A DNA stretch of 64,000 nt from Pedobacter sp. ASV28. GTDB lineage: Bacteria; Bacteroidota; Bacteroidia; Sphingobacteriales; Sphingobacteriaceae. The stretch spans positions 1-64,000 of the forward strand of contig NZ_JAELTN010000014.1 of NCBI RefSeq assembly GCF_016428855.1, read 5' to 3'. Both the position numbers and the translations under genes were made by a program. Each line of letters opens with the position of its first letter. The first letter of the stretch is position 1. The notes under the pieces were generated by a model. That model saw only the letters and a program-made list of their open reading frames with translations. It did no database searches and was not told the origin of the DNA. Below, piece after piece: positions 27,081-36,384 of the stretch.

Positions 27081-27827
27081 TTACAACCTACCTTCTTTAA
27101 TCAACCTAAAAAAATCATCTCTATAGGTCTCCCCTATAGGCAGAGACTGCTCTCCAATAAATACAGAATTACCATCGATCATTTTAATATGCTCCGTAGA
27201 AACAATGTACGATCGATGTATCCTATAAAATGGCGGTTGGGGTAGCTGCTCTTCAAATTCCCTTAAAGTTTGATAAGTAATAATTCTTTGGGTCGCGGTA
27301 TAAATAGATACATAATTCTTCAGCCCCTCTATATATAGAATTTCATTGTAGTTCACCTTGATGAATTTATTTTTAGTATCACCTTTAATGAACATAAAGT
27401 CGTTGGGCATAGGCACATTAGCTATGATTTCTTCGCTTTCTGGCAAAACCGATGCATGCTGTACACCACCCAACAATAATTGTTGTGCCTTTGATGCCGC
27501 TTTATAAAAGCGCTCATAAGAAATAGGTTTAAGCAGATAATCCACTACATCCAGATCAAACCCCTCCAACGCATACTCGGTATAAGCTGTTGTCAAAATT
27601 ACTTTGCACTTTCCTCCACAAATTTTCAAAAATTGTATCCCAGTCAATTCGGGCATCTGTATATCTAAGAACACCAGGTCTACAGCTCCTTGTTGTACCA
27701 AATTTAAAGCTTCGAAGGCATTGGTCGTAGTACCCACAAGTTCCAAAAAAGGTGTTTTCTTGATATAATTTGAAATAATTTCCGAAGCATAGGCTTCATC
27801 GTCAACGGCAAGACAGCGGATCATCAT
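27081..27827 (-). CDS. LytTR family response regulator
   Basis: A 248-residue two-component regulator. The receiver domain (residues 1-115) has the acidic pair Asp9-Asp10, the phospho-acceptor Asp55 in LVFLDIQMPELTG, and the conserved lysine in YLLKPI. The C-terminal LytTR DNA-binding domain (about 140-245) shows FMFIKGDTKNKFIKVNYNEILYIEG and FYRIHRSYIV. It is the likely partner of the LytS-type kinase at 29073, although a DUF5694 gene sits between them, which is unusual. LytTR proteins bind paired direct repeats upstream of targets. Confidence 0.95.
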   Translation of the reverse strand: MMIRCLAVDDEAYASEIISNYIKKTPFLELVGTTTNAFEALNLVQQGAVDLVFLDIQMPELTGIQFLKICGGKCKVILTTAYTEYALEGFDLDVVDYLLKPISYERFYKAASKAQQLLLGGVQHASVLPESEEIIANVPMPNDFMFIKGDTKNKFIKVNYNEILYIEGLKNYVSIYTATQRIITYQTLREFEEQLPQPPFYRIHRSYIVSTEHIKMIDGNSVFIGEQSLPIGETYRDDFFRLIKEGRL

Positions 27828-28006
27828 CTGATAAGATTGTTTAAATTCTGGTATCTATTTGTGAAATATATTCATTAAAATACAATTTTATTGGAATAAT
27901 CTTCCATCTTAACTAGAATAACAGGATTTACATAGAAGATTTGTGCTAAATTTTCTTAAACATAAAAGTATTCAACTTCATAGCTTCAGCAGGTACTAGA
28001 CAAGTG

Positions 28007-28948
28007 TCAATCTGCCACCAACCTGATTACCAAATCAGGGTATTGCTTCTGCAACTCATTTTTTAAGCCAATCACATGGCCAGCTCCAACCACCACTACG
28101 CTTTTCGTATAATTATGCGCTGTAAGCTGGCTCACAATATTTTGAGCCATACGCTCATTTCTTTCATCCCAATACCTAGTAGCCAGTGTACAAGCCTCAT
28201 TCTGATGAAGAACATACCTAAATGAGTTAAGTTGATGCATTCTTTGTAAGGAAGCTAGCTTATTGGTATGTTTTCCTAAGCGGCCTAAAAGGGCAGGAAG
28301 AATGGACCGATTATAATCTTGCTTATTGAGCTTGTTGTTCAACATGTTATCGCCATTACTGGCGCCAACTTTTAAACAGCCCCTCCATGCCAAATGATAT
28401 TCCTTATTGGTCTGTTGATCGTCCATATTAAATAGCGTACGGATTCCTAAAAGAAGGGCGAGCTTATAGCTAAGGTCTTCATCTTCATTCCTCAACGGCT
28501 TTTTGGAACCCTTTATTCCGTATTTTTTAACATAGCGATAGAATTCATAATTGGCGTAGTTGCGCATATAGGCAAATGAAGTAATCAATGTATCCAATTC
28601 CTGTTGACTGAGCGTAGCCGTTTCCTTTCTCAATAAGACTTCCAATATCTTAGGGCTAACTTGATGGTACTTTTTTAACGAATCGGATAACTTATAGAAT
28701 TGCTTATATGCATCAGACCATCCATCCTTAAGGTATGTCCAACTTATTTCATCATTGGGCATTGGACGTTCTATATAGATAGCTTCTGGCCGATATTTCA
28801 AAGCGACCTTAAGTAAAGGCTTATAGCTATGCTTTACGATTTTGGGCACCACATGCATGGTCCCTATAATCAGCACTTCTTTTTTAAGATTTTGGGCAAA
28901 AGCAGTTGCCGTAGTCAAAAAGACTATGAAGAATAATGACACTCTCAT
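28007..28948 (-). CDS. DUF5694 exported protein (TraB/Tiki-like), copy 1
   Basis: A 313-residue protein with a signal peptide (residues 1-19). The motifs are GTMH at 29-32, AIYIERP at about 60, and GAGH at 288-291. This is the GxxH / E / GAGH pattern of the TraB/PrgY, Tiki and EreA-like superfamily, which I recognise here as DUF5694. Members of the superfamily are known or suspected metal-dependent hydrolases, such as Wnt-cleaving Tiki and pheromone-blocking PrgY. It lies between the genes for a LytTR regulator and a LytS kinase, and a paralogue (30314) is on the other side of the kinase. The substrate is unknown. Confidence 0.75.
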   Translation of the reverse strand: MRVSLFFIVFLTTATAFAQNLKKEVLIIGTMHVVPKIVKHSYKPLLKVALKYRPEAIYIERPMPNDEISWTYLKDGWSDAYKQFYKLSDSLKKYHQVSPKILEVLLRKETATLSQQELDTLITSFAYMRNYANYEFYRYVKKYGIKGSKKPLRNEDEDLSYKLALLLGIRTLFNMDDQQTNKEYHLAWRGCLKVGASNGDNMLNNKLNKQDYNRSILPALLGRLGKHTNKLASLQRMHQLNSFRYVLHQNEACTLATRYWDERNERMAQNIVSQLTAHNYTKSVVVVGAGHVIGLKNELQKQYPDLVIRLVAD

Positions 28949-29072
28949 AAGTTATATTATTTTATGTTTTTATCGTTAAAGGGAAGCGTGATTTTCTGTT
29001 TCTATATCCATATCAATCTCCATTGTTTTCATTTTATTTTGACAACATATAGGACGGATTAGCAAATGGTTG

Positions 29073-30098
29073 TTACTTTAATTTTTTGGGCAAATGGATC
29101 ATTAACGAAGTTTTATAAGTATTTCCATTATTAGAAATCAGAAGCTCATGCTCACCAGGATAGATCAGATCCAATCTCCTGTGAATATTGATCAAGCCTA
29201 TACCACTGGAATGGTCTTTCTGCGCATGACTGATCTTATTGCTCACTTCAAAATTTAATCGCTGTCCCTGCACTTTTAAACTGATTCTTATCGGATGTTT
29301 TTCATCATTAATCACGCCATGCTTAAAGGCATTTTCTACGAAAGGAATTAACACTAATGCCGCTATTTCCTGCTGTTCATCTATGCCGTCCACTTTAAAA
29401 TCCACATAAAAATTAGGTTCAAACCGCATTTTAAATAGAGCAATGTAATTTTTAAGGTAATCTATCTCTTTGTTAAGCTTCACATTTCCATCGACCCCTT
29501 CTGTTAAAGTATAACGCATCAGATCAGACAAACGGATCACCGCATTGGCCAAGCGATCGGATACCGGAATAGCCAAAGAATAGATATAATTTAAGGTATT
29601 ATACAAAAAATGTGGGTTGATCTGCGACTTTAAAAAAGCCAACTCTGCTTTTACTACTTCGTCTTTCAGTTTTCTGTTGACCTGCTCATTTTTAAAATTT
29701 TGCTGCATGCTATATACCGCAGCAGCGATAACAATATATGAGATACCAAAATAGATATTATCGGTGATGTAATAACTGATCGTAGTCCCTTCGAAATAAT
29801 TATGAAAACCGAATAGCTTCAGATAGAGCACTTCCTCTATCAGATACCTTAATAAGATAAAAGAAGCCATAGCCACTATAACACCTCCTAGCAGCTGAGC
29901 TATCTTGCCCCTTTTTAAATATTGGGGATAGACCCACAAATAGCAGATATAAAACTCTACCAATTGTATAAAAGACATTGAAATATCAAAAGCTGCCGAA
30001 CTAAAACTTACCCCTTTTATAAGATAGCCACCATAACGATAAGTCAATATGGCTAGCCAACAGGCAATATGTATAAGTATTGTACGATTTCTATTCAT
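29073..30098 (-). CDS. LytS-type sensor histidine kinase
   Basis: A 341-residue membrane kinase of the His_kinase (PF06580) type. About four N-terminal transmembrane helices (residues 8-28, 40-57, 69-90, 112-130) replace a classical sensor domain. The phospho-acceptor histidine is in LKSQINPHFLYNTLNYIYSL at about residue 163. The ATPase part has LIPFVENAFKHGV and SGIGLINIHRRL. The gene is read in the same direction as the DUF5694 and LytTR genes after it. A -7-like TAGTTTTA lies 4 nt upstream of its ATG. The signal it senses is not evident. Confidence 0.95.
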   Translation of the reverse strand: MNRNRTILIHIACWLAILTYRYGGYLIKGVSFSSAAFDISMSFIQLVEFYICYLWVYPQYLKRGKIAQLLGGVIVAMASFILLRYLIEEVLYLKLFGFHNYFEGTTISYYITDNIYFGISYIVIAAAVYSMQQNFKNEQVNRKLKDEVVKAELAFLKSQINPHFLYNTLNYIYSLAIPVSDRLANAVIRLSDLMRYTLTEGVDGNVKLNKEIDYLKNYIALFKMRFEPNFYVDFKVDGIDEQQEIAALVLIPFVENAFKHGVINDEKHPIRISLKVQGQRLNFEVSNKISHAQKDHSSGIGLINIHRRLDLIYPGEHELLISNNGNTYKTSLMIHLPKKLK

Positions 30099-30158
30099 GC
30101 CATAAAACTATGAAAAGCTTTTCCAACCCTATAGTTTTTAATGCCAATCCTGCCGAAA

Positions 30159-30223
30159 ATTATCCCAACCCCCCATTTCTGGGGACGAACCCATTTTTAG
30201 CCTCCCAAAACGATTGGGATAAT
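30159..30223. promoter_or_regulatory. Palindrome between the divergent kinase and DUF5694 genes
   Basis: Perfect 10-bp arms ATTATCCCAA (30159-30168) and TTGGGATAAT (30214-30223) enclose a centre with two direct repeats CCCATTTCT (30172-30180) and CCCATTTTT (30190-30198). It lies in the 215-bp region between the divergent genes and could be a control site. The direct repeats are 18 bp apart, somewhat less than usual for LytTR sites. Confidence 0.45.
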
Positions 30224-30313
30224 ATTTTAGGGGCTTCGGATTATTTAATTTCCATAGTGGAGCACATTGCCAACCTTTGAGTAACAAATAAAGAACAATC
30301 AATTTAAACACAC

Positions 30314-31189
30314 ATGAAAAAGACCTATCCACTACTCGCCATATTAACAATATCTCACTTACTTTTAACAACTTATGCCATTGCCCAAGGCATAAAAAAG
30401 AAACAGCTATTGCTTATCGGTACTTTCCATTTCAACAACCCCAATGCTGATGCGGTAAAAACAATAGATTTTGATGTGACTACACCTACTGTTCAAAAAG
30501 AGCTAGAGCAAATTACAGATCGAATTAAGGAATTTGCCCCTCATCAAATATTTGTAGAATGGTCACATGATAAACAGTCACAATTAGACAGCCTCTATCA
30601 TTTATACCAACAAGGCCAATACGAAGCTTATATTAACCAAAAATATAAAAGCCAGGAAAAACGTATGTCATACCTAAGAGACGAGGTCTCGCAATTGGCA
30701 TTTAGGGCCGCCCACAAAGCAGGTTTGCCACAAGTTAAAGCCATCGACTATTTTCTACCCATGCCTTATGACACTGTAATGAATGCCATTAAAGTAGCCA
30801 AACAAACAGAGGTAATGAACGAGATCAACTCTTTTATTTCCACCATGGAAAAAGAGGCCAACAAAAAGAGGAAAACCATGTCCCTTACCAATATTCTGCT
30901 CGACCTCAATACCCCAATTTCCAGACAACAAAACAGAAGTATTTATTTAACCACACTTAATAGGGCTGGTAGTATTGACAATTTTGCAGGAGCATTTTCA
31001 GTTGCGGCATGGTACCAGAGAAACCTCTATATGTATGCCCTTATGCAAAAACAAATGCAGGCTAAAGATCAAAAAGCAGTGCTAATTCTTGGCGCTGGAC
31101 ATATTGCCATGATTAAAAAATTCATAGAAGATGACGGCAGATATGAGGTTGTTGAGCTTAAAGATGTATTGAATAAAACAAGCAAATAA
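30314..31189 (+). CDS. DUF5694 exported protein (TraB/Tiki-like), copy 2
   Basis: A 291-residue paralogue of the 28007 protein. A signal peptide (residues 1-25, ending IAQG) is followed by GTFH at 36-39, QIFVEWSHD with the conserved glutamate at about 78, and GAGH at 260-263. The two copies differ widely outside these motifs, so they are not a recent duplication. It is followed after 66 nt by an outer-membrane barrel gene in the same direction and probably shares its transcript. A hydrolytic role in the periplasm or at the cell surface is inferred only from the superfamily. Confidence 0.75.
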   Translation: MKKTYPLLAILTISHLLLTTYAIAQGIKKKQLLLIGTFHFNNPNADAVKTIDFDVTTPTVQKELEQITDRIKEFAPHQIFVEWSHDKQSQLDSLYHLYQQGQYEAYINQKYKSQEKRMSYLRDEVSQLAFRAAHKAGLPQVKAIDYFLPMPYDTVMNAIKVAKQTEVMNEINSFISTMEKEANKKRKTMSLTNILLDLNTPISRQQNRSIYLTTLNRAGSIDNFAGAFSVAAWYQRNLYMYALMQKQMQAKDQKAVLILGAGHIAMIKKFIEDDGRYEVVELKDVLNKTSK

Positions 31190-31255
31190 CTTGAATTCCC
31201 CAAGCAACGTTCCACACCAGAAAACCGTCTTTTTATTTATCAAACAAACTTTTAT

Positions 31256-33670
31256 ATGAAAACCTATTTATTGAGATCTATTTTTATACTTGCCTTATTA
31301 TCGTGTTGCAAATGGGCAAATGCACAAACCTTTAAACTGAACGGAAAAATTATTGACCAACATACAAAACAACCTTTAGACTATGTTTCTATTGCCTTGA
31401 TACAATTACCAGACTCTAGCACTACCGCTACACAAGTAAGCAATGAGCAAGGTAACTATGAATTCAAAGTGGTAAAAGCAGGGAAATACCTGATCAAAGC
31501 CTTAATGGTGGGTTATGACAAGGCCTCTACTGCTGTCTTTGAAGTGAAGGCAGATCTTTCCCTCCCCGTGCTGGCGCTCGTTAATCGTACCCAGCACCTT
31601 AAGGAAGTAAACATCATCTCCAAAATGCCGGTCATCGACCAAAAAGCAGATCGCACCATTGTCAATGTTGAACAGATGAATACTACTGGAGATAATGCAC
31701 TGGAGGTATTGAGCCAAGCACCAGGCATTACATTAGACAAAGATGATAACATCATACTAAAAGGTAAAAAGGGCATTAATGTAATGATTGATGGAAAAAT
31801 GAGCTATATGAGTGGTGCCGAACTTACTACTTATCTCAAGTCACTTCCTGGATCGGTACTCAGTAAAATTGAGCTGATCTCCAATCCTCCCGCCTCTTTT
31901 GATGCTGCTGGTACAGGTGGCTTTATCAACATCAAACTAAAACGCAATAAAATGCAGGGCATGAATGGAAATGCCAATATTGGTGGCGGATATGGCAAAT
32001 ATGAAAAAGTATACGGCGGGACCAACCTGAACTACAATACAGGTAAAGTAAGCACTTATGTTCGTTTAAATGCAGGTAGATATAATTCATTCAACCGGCT
32101 TACATTAGAAAGAACAATAGGTAATGAACAATATAACCAGAGCAATTATTGGCACCCTATTACCCATAGCTTAAACTATTCTACGGGAGCAGATTATTTT
32201 ATCAATAATGAAAATACCTTGGGCTTTATGTTTAAAGGCTTTAATTCGCCAATGGAAACCGATGTAACCAGCACTTCGCCCAATTATAATGCCCAGGGCA
32301 TTAAAATGGGATCTGTAAACATGCATAACCCACAAGATAACCACAGTGGCAACCATGCTTTTAATATAAATTATCGCTACAGAATTGACAGTACAGGTAA
32401 GGAATTGGGTTTTGATGCCGATTACGTATTCTATAAAACCAATAAAGATGAGGACTTTACCAACACTTATTACGATGCTCAAGACCAATTAAAGAATGGC
32501 CCCATCTATCTTCGTAATAAGGGATATAGTAACATTACCATTTATGCCCTAAAATTAGATTACACCTACCCTTTTAACAAAAATCTTAAATTAGAAACTG
32601 GCTGGAAAAGCAGTTGGATACAGGCTAAAAGCGATGTACAGTTTGATTCCCTCAAAACAGCAGGATGGATTAACGATCCAAGACGTACCAACCTGTTCAA
32701 TTATAATGAAAACATCAATGCAGCCTACCTTTCCCTTAACCAAAGTACTAAACAATTAGATATAAAAGTTGGGGCCAGGATAGAACAAACACTAGGCGAT
32801 GGCCATTCTTCGGGCACTAATACTATCATTGAACGAAAATATTGGAAGATTTTCCCTAACGCATCCATTTTATATAAAGCTACTGCCAACCATCAATTTA
32901 CCCTCTCCTATAGAAAAAGTATCAATCGTCCTTCATACAGCAGTTTAAATCCCTTTGCCTTCTATACCGATCCGTATACTGCCCTACAGGGAAATCCAAT
33001 GTTACAGGCTTCTTATGCCAATAATTTCGAATTCAATTACACCCTAAAAAACTTTAGGCTCCTCACGGTGAGCTATGCCACAACCAATGGGGCTGTTGCT
33101 GAAGTGATCTATCAGAATAACGTTTCCAAGGAAAGCATCAGCAGGCCAGAAAACCTCAATAAAGAAACGAACCTATACATGGCTACCGGTAGTCCTTTCG
33201 ATATTAAAAAATGGTGGAATATCAATACTGAAATAGCTGTTTCTTATAATAAAACTTCATCTCCTATCCAAGGTACTGGTTTTAATGCTTCACAGTGGAG
33301 CTGGTCGGCCAGTACCACCAATACCTTTACCCTACCCAAAGATTATTCGTTAAATTTTTCTGCTTATTATTATTCCCCTTCAGTGAATGGCTTATTCCGA
33401 AATTTAGAAAATTATGCCATAAATGTAGGCGCAAAAAAGACCTTTTGGCATAAAAATGCCACCTTAGCCTTAAGGGTAAATGACATTTTCGCGACCAGCA
33501 TGTTCAGGGCCACCTTGCGCTATAACAATATCAATACCTATTGGCAAAACGAATGGGAAAATAGAAAGGTAAACCTAAACCTTACCTATAAATTTGGTAA
33601 CATGAAGCTAAAAACTGCACGTAACCGAAGAACCAGTACGGGAGAAGAAGAACGAAGAGTAGGACAGTAA
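31256..33670 (+). CDS. Outer-membrane beta-barrel protein (TonB-receptor-like)
   Basis: An 804-residue exported protein (signal peptide 1-23). Residues of about 25-110 form a CarboxypepD_reg-like domain (LNGKIIDQHTKQPLDYVSIAL). A plug-like region follows (GDNALEVLSQAPGITLDKDD, VMIDGKMSYMSG, SFDAAGTGGFINIKLKR). The rest is a long barrel of alternating strands with many Asn, Tyr and Ser residues, typical of the OMP_b-brl_3 family. No TonB box was picked out. It lies directly behind a DUF5694 gene, and the two may act on the same substrate. Confidence 0.9.
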   Translation: MKTYLLRSIFILALLSCCKWANAQTFKLNGKIIDQHTKQPLDYVSIALIQLPDSSTTATQVSNEQGNYEFKVVKAGKYLIKALMVGYDKASTAVFEVKADLSLPVLALVNRTQHLKEVNIISKMPVIDQKADRTIVNVEQMNTTGDNALEVLSQAPGITLDKDDNIILKGKKGINVMIDGKMSYMSGAELTTYLKSLPGSVLSKIELISNPPASFDAAGTGGFINIKLKRNKMQGMNGNANIGGGYGKYEKVYGGTNLNYNTGKVSTYVRLNAGRYNSFNRLTLERTIGNEQYNQSNYWHPITHSLNYSTGADYFINNENTLGFMFKGFNSPMETDVTSTSPNYNAQGIKMGSVNMHNPQDNHSGNHAFNINYRYRIDSTGKELGFDADYVFYKTNKDEDFTNTYYDAQDQLKNGPIYLRNKGYSNITIYALKLDYTYPFNKNLKLETGWKSSWIQAKSDVQFDSLKTAGWINDPRRTNLFNYNENINAAYLSLNQSTKQLDIKVGARIEQTLGDGHSSGTNTIIERKYWKIFPNASILYKATANHQFTLSYRKSINRPSYSSLNPFAFYTDPYTALQGNPMLQASYANNFEFNYTLKNFRLLTVSYATTNGAVAEVIYQNNVSKESISRPENLNKETNLYMATGSPFDIKKWWNINTEIAVSYNKTSSPIQGTGFNASQWSWSASTTNTFTLPKDYSLNFSAYYYSPSVNGLFRNLENYAINVGAKKTFWHKNATLALRVNDIFATSMFRATLRYNNINTYWQNEWENRKVNLNLTYKFGNMKLKTARNRRTSTGEEERRVGQ

Positions 33671-33884
33671 TAACTATCTTGAAGCAGTGTAGCCAAAAAA
33701 ATCTCATTGAGAATGTTTAAATTCCCATAATTTGAAATTCCTATAATGGGTCTTTAGGACACACTGCTTTTATCCTAAACTTTAGTCAAATGATGATAAT
33801 TCAGTACTTTTAAACAAGCTCCTTACCAAGGCCAACTTTTTCCTGAAAGAGAAAACCATTGCTGTCTTACCTTGTTCTTTACGT

Positions 33885-34604
33885 ATGGATTGGAAGATTG
33901 GCTGCTCTGGCTTTTATTATAAAGAATGGAAGGAAGCTTTCTATCCAAAAGGCTTGGCCCCAAAAGATTGGTTCCATTATTATGCTGAGCATTTTAATAC
34001 GATAGAAATCAATTCTACCTTTTATAAAATGCCCACTATAAAATCATTGGCAAAATGGCACGAAGAAAGTCCTTCAGCATTTTCGTTCACCATCAAAGCC
34101 CCTCGCATTATAACTCACTATCAGCAGCTAAAAGACAGCGAAGAACTACTCATTGATTTTTATAAGACTATACAAAGTGGCCTTCAAGAAAAACTCGCCT
34201 GCGTATTGTTTCAATTTCCGCCTTCATTCAGCTATAACACAATGAGACTGGAACTACTTATTAAAATACTTGATCCTTCTTTCGTCAATGTGGTCGAATT
34301 TCGACATCCTTCATGGTGGAAAGAAGATCTTTATCATCAACTTACAGCACACGATATTATATTTGCTGGACAGAGTTATCCTAGCGAACTGCCCAGCTTA
34401 CTGATCAAGAATAATCCTACGGTTTATTATCGTTTTCATGGCAAGCCAATACTTTATAAGTCTGAATATCAAATCAACAGCTTAAAAGCTTTGGTTAGTC
34501 AAGTGCCAGATGACACCAAAACTATTTTTGTCTATTTTAACAATACTTGGGGTATGGGTGCACTACATAATGCTAAACAGCTTAAATTACTTACGGGAAA
34601 CTAG
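33885..34604 (+). CDS. DUF72 domain protein
   Basis: A 239-residue TIM-barrel-like protein of the DUF72/YecE family. Signs are WKIGCSGFYYKEWKEAFYPKG at the N-terminus, INSTFYKMPT, VVEFRHPSWW at about residue 146, and a C-terminal VYFNNTWGMGALHNAKQL, all family hallmarks. The biochemical role is not established. The gene is alone and convergent with a lipoprotein gene. Confidence 0.93.
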   Translation: MDWKIGCSGFYYKEWKEAFYPKGLAPKDWFHYYAEHFNTIEINSTFYKMPTIKSLAKWHEESPSAFSFTIKAPRIITHYQQLKDSEELLIDFYKTIQSGLQEKLACVLFQFPPSFSYNTMRLELLIKILDPSFVNVVEFRHPSWWKEDLYHQLTAHDIIFAGQSYPSELPSLLIKNNPTVYYRFHGKPILYKSEYQINSLKALVSQVPDDTKTIFVYFNNTWGMGALHNAKQLKLLTGN

Positions 34605-34611
34605 CAGCTTA

Positions 34612-35112
34612 TTATAGCACGATATAATATATATTTTTTAGATAGGCAGATACTGGGCCGGTTTCAACAGGTAGCTCGACTTTATTAACCAATAGTTTTT
34701 CTATTTTATAATCGGTATGGTCTATTGCCAAATTTATTTCTAGAGGCGCATGATCACCTACTTTGAGGTAGAAAGATTGATCTATGGATTTGGCAAGGGC
34801 CATTAACTCAGCAGAAATAAGCTGATAATAGTCAAATTTCTCATTTCCATAGGAAAATGATGGTCTTATGCCAAAGCCTATTTGTTTTAAACTTCCATTG
34901 CTCTCTTTTTGGTAAAGTTTTATTTGAGACGAAGTAAAAGAGCCAGAGACTGCTGGGTTTAAAAGATCTGCACCATTTGGTGATTTTACAACCAAGAACA
35001 ACTGCGGATAAACAGTGGGAGAACAAGCGCAAAGACGTTCGGTTTCGGCTACTTTTTTGCAGCCAAAGTTGGCCATGAACACTACAAAAAGTACAATTAG
35101 AAATTTTCTCAT
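34612..35112 (-). CDS. Hypothetical lipoprotein
   Basis: A 166-residue protein with a lipoprotein signal peptide: a hydrophobic start ending in NFGC at residue 18. The mature N-terminus has two more cysteines (LCACSPTVYPQ), and the remainder is beta-rich with a Ser-rich GSFTSSQIKLYQ stretch. I do not recognise the family. It is single, with no clear promoter. Confidence 0.65.
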   Translation of the reverse strand: MRKFLIVLFVVFMANFGCKKVAETERLCACSPTVYPQLFLVVKSPNGADLLNPAVSGSFTSSQIKLYQKESNGSLKQIGFGIRPSFSYGNEKFDYYQLISAELMALAKSIDQSFYLKVGDHAPLEINLAIDHTDYKIEKLLVNKVELPVETGPVSAYLKNIYYIVL

Positions 35113-35263
35113 ATTTTAGTTTTTTGATAAAGGTTTTATTTTGTCTGCTTCAGAGACCATCATAGCTCCCTGTTTGTAAACCATACGTACAAGATCTTCC
35201 ATTCGCTACAATTGTTCTAAATTTATACCTGTATTAAGCAATATTTTCAAGAAAGGAGTTTTG

Positions 35264-35271
35264 TATATTTG
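35264..35271 (+). promoter_or_regulatory. -7 box before the DUF1801 remnant
   Basis: TATATTTG matches TAnnTTTG exactly and lies 18 nt upstream of the start codon at 35290, so the promoter remains although the gene is damaged. Confidence 0.5.
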
Positions 35272-35289
35272 ATTATAAGCAATAACAAA

Positions 35290-35633
35290 ATGAATAAGGA
35301 TATTCAAACGTACCACAATGTTATAGCAATGGAAGACTTTAAATTTTGTCAATTGTTAACTCAAGAGATCAATAAACATTTACCTCAAGCGGAAAACAAA
35401 ATATGGCATGCCCACCCTGTTTGGTTTTTAGATGGCCACCCTATTGTAGGTTACAGCAAGTTGAAAAATAGAGTAAGATTATTATGTTGGAGCGGCCAAT
35501 CTTTTAAAGAAGCTTTCCTAAAGAAAGAAGGAAGTTATAAAGCAGCAGAAATAAGACAGAATCCATTCAATGGAACTACAAAAATCTGATCAAACGTAAA
35601 GGAAACTTAAAGGCTAAACAAATAGCTTATTAA
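35290..35633 (+). pseudogene. DUF1801 protein gene with internal deletion and frameshift
   Basis: From the ATG at 35290 the frame reads a DUF1801/YdhG-like domain (IWHAHPVWFLDGHPIVGYSKLKN, LLCWSGQSF) up to KAAEIR at about 35557. It then runs into ten non-matching residues and a TGA at 35587-35589. The family's expected C-terminus is present in another frame: from 35565 it reads IQWNYKNLIKRKGNLKA and ends with TAA at 35631. About 20 residues that normally join EIR to IQW are missing. I therefore read it as a gene that lost some 60 bp plus frame, although a truncated product of about 99 residues may still be made. Confidence 0.7.
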
Positions 35634-35671
35634 TTAAAAAACATTCGACATAGTACTAAAGCAATATTGAG

Positions 35672-36313
35672 GTGAAAAATATTTTTTTTCTATTAATGGT
35701 TACTATTGGCCTACTAAGTGTAGCCAAAGCACAAACAACAGATATTAAGCCTCAGGGAATTTATAAAGAGATTGATATTTCCAAACAGAACAATGTTATT
35801 GAAATTTTAAAAGGTGAAAATAAAGAGCTGAAACAGCAGACAGTGGATAATATTTTACAAAATCCAAGCGATTATAACCCTCCTGTCATTTATGCTCTTT
35901 CAAGAGAACTATACCTACAAGACAAAAAAGAAGAAGCTACTTATTGGTTCTATTTAGCTCAACTAAAGGCCCGTTATGATGCAAACTTGTGTATGGATAA
36001 TTCAGCAAAACAAGCTGTCCCTATGTTGAATAATGAATATGGACCAGAAATTAACAAATATGCATTTCAAGATATTAAAACACTTGAAAAGACAATATAT
36101 AAAGTTGTTAACTTCATGAGAACTAACGAAGATCATTATGATCATAGATGGATAAATCTACATGGTATGGACGCTATTTTGGCTGGAATGGATAGCACAT
36201 CTGAAAAGAAAGAGTTAAGTCAACCAAAAAAGAAATGGGATGAAATAAAAAAGAAAACTGTTGATGACTATTACAATGGATTTATCGAATATGTTAAAAC
36301 CTTAAAAAAATAA
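35672..36313 (+). CDS. Hypothetical exported protein
   Basis: A 213-residue protein apparently starting with GTG, with a signal peptide (residues 1-20, ending AKAQ). The mature part is helical and charged (LYLQDKKEEATYWFYLAQLKARYDANLC), resembling a helical-repeat fragment. It has one CMDNSAKQ motif. I do not recognise the family. It follows the damaged DUF1801 gene by 38 nt. Confidence 0.65.
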   Translation: MKNIFFLLMVTIGLLSVAKAQTTDIKPQGIYKEIDISKQNNVIEILKGENKELKQQTVDNILQNPSDYNPPVIYALSRELYLQDKKEEATYWFYLAQLKARYDANLCMDNSAKQAVPMLNNEYGPEINKYAFQDIKTLEKTIYKVVNFMRTNEDHYDHRWINLHGMDAILAGMDSTSEKKELSQPKKKWDEIKKKTVDDYYNGFIEYVKTLKK

Positions 36314-36384
36314 GGAATATCATGCTTTGTCCAACAAACCACTAGAGCATACCTTTACAAAAAGTTAAATCTATATCCCCAACA

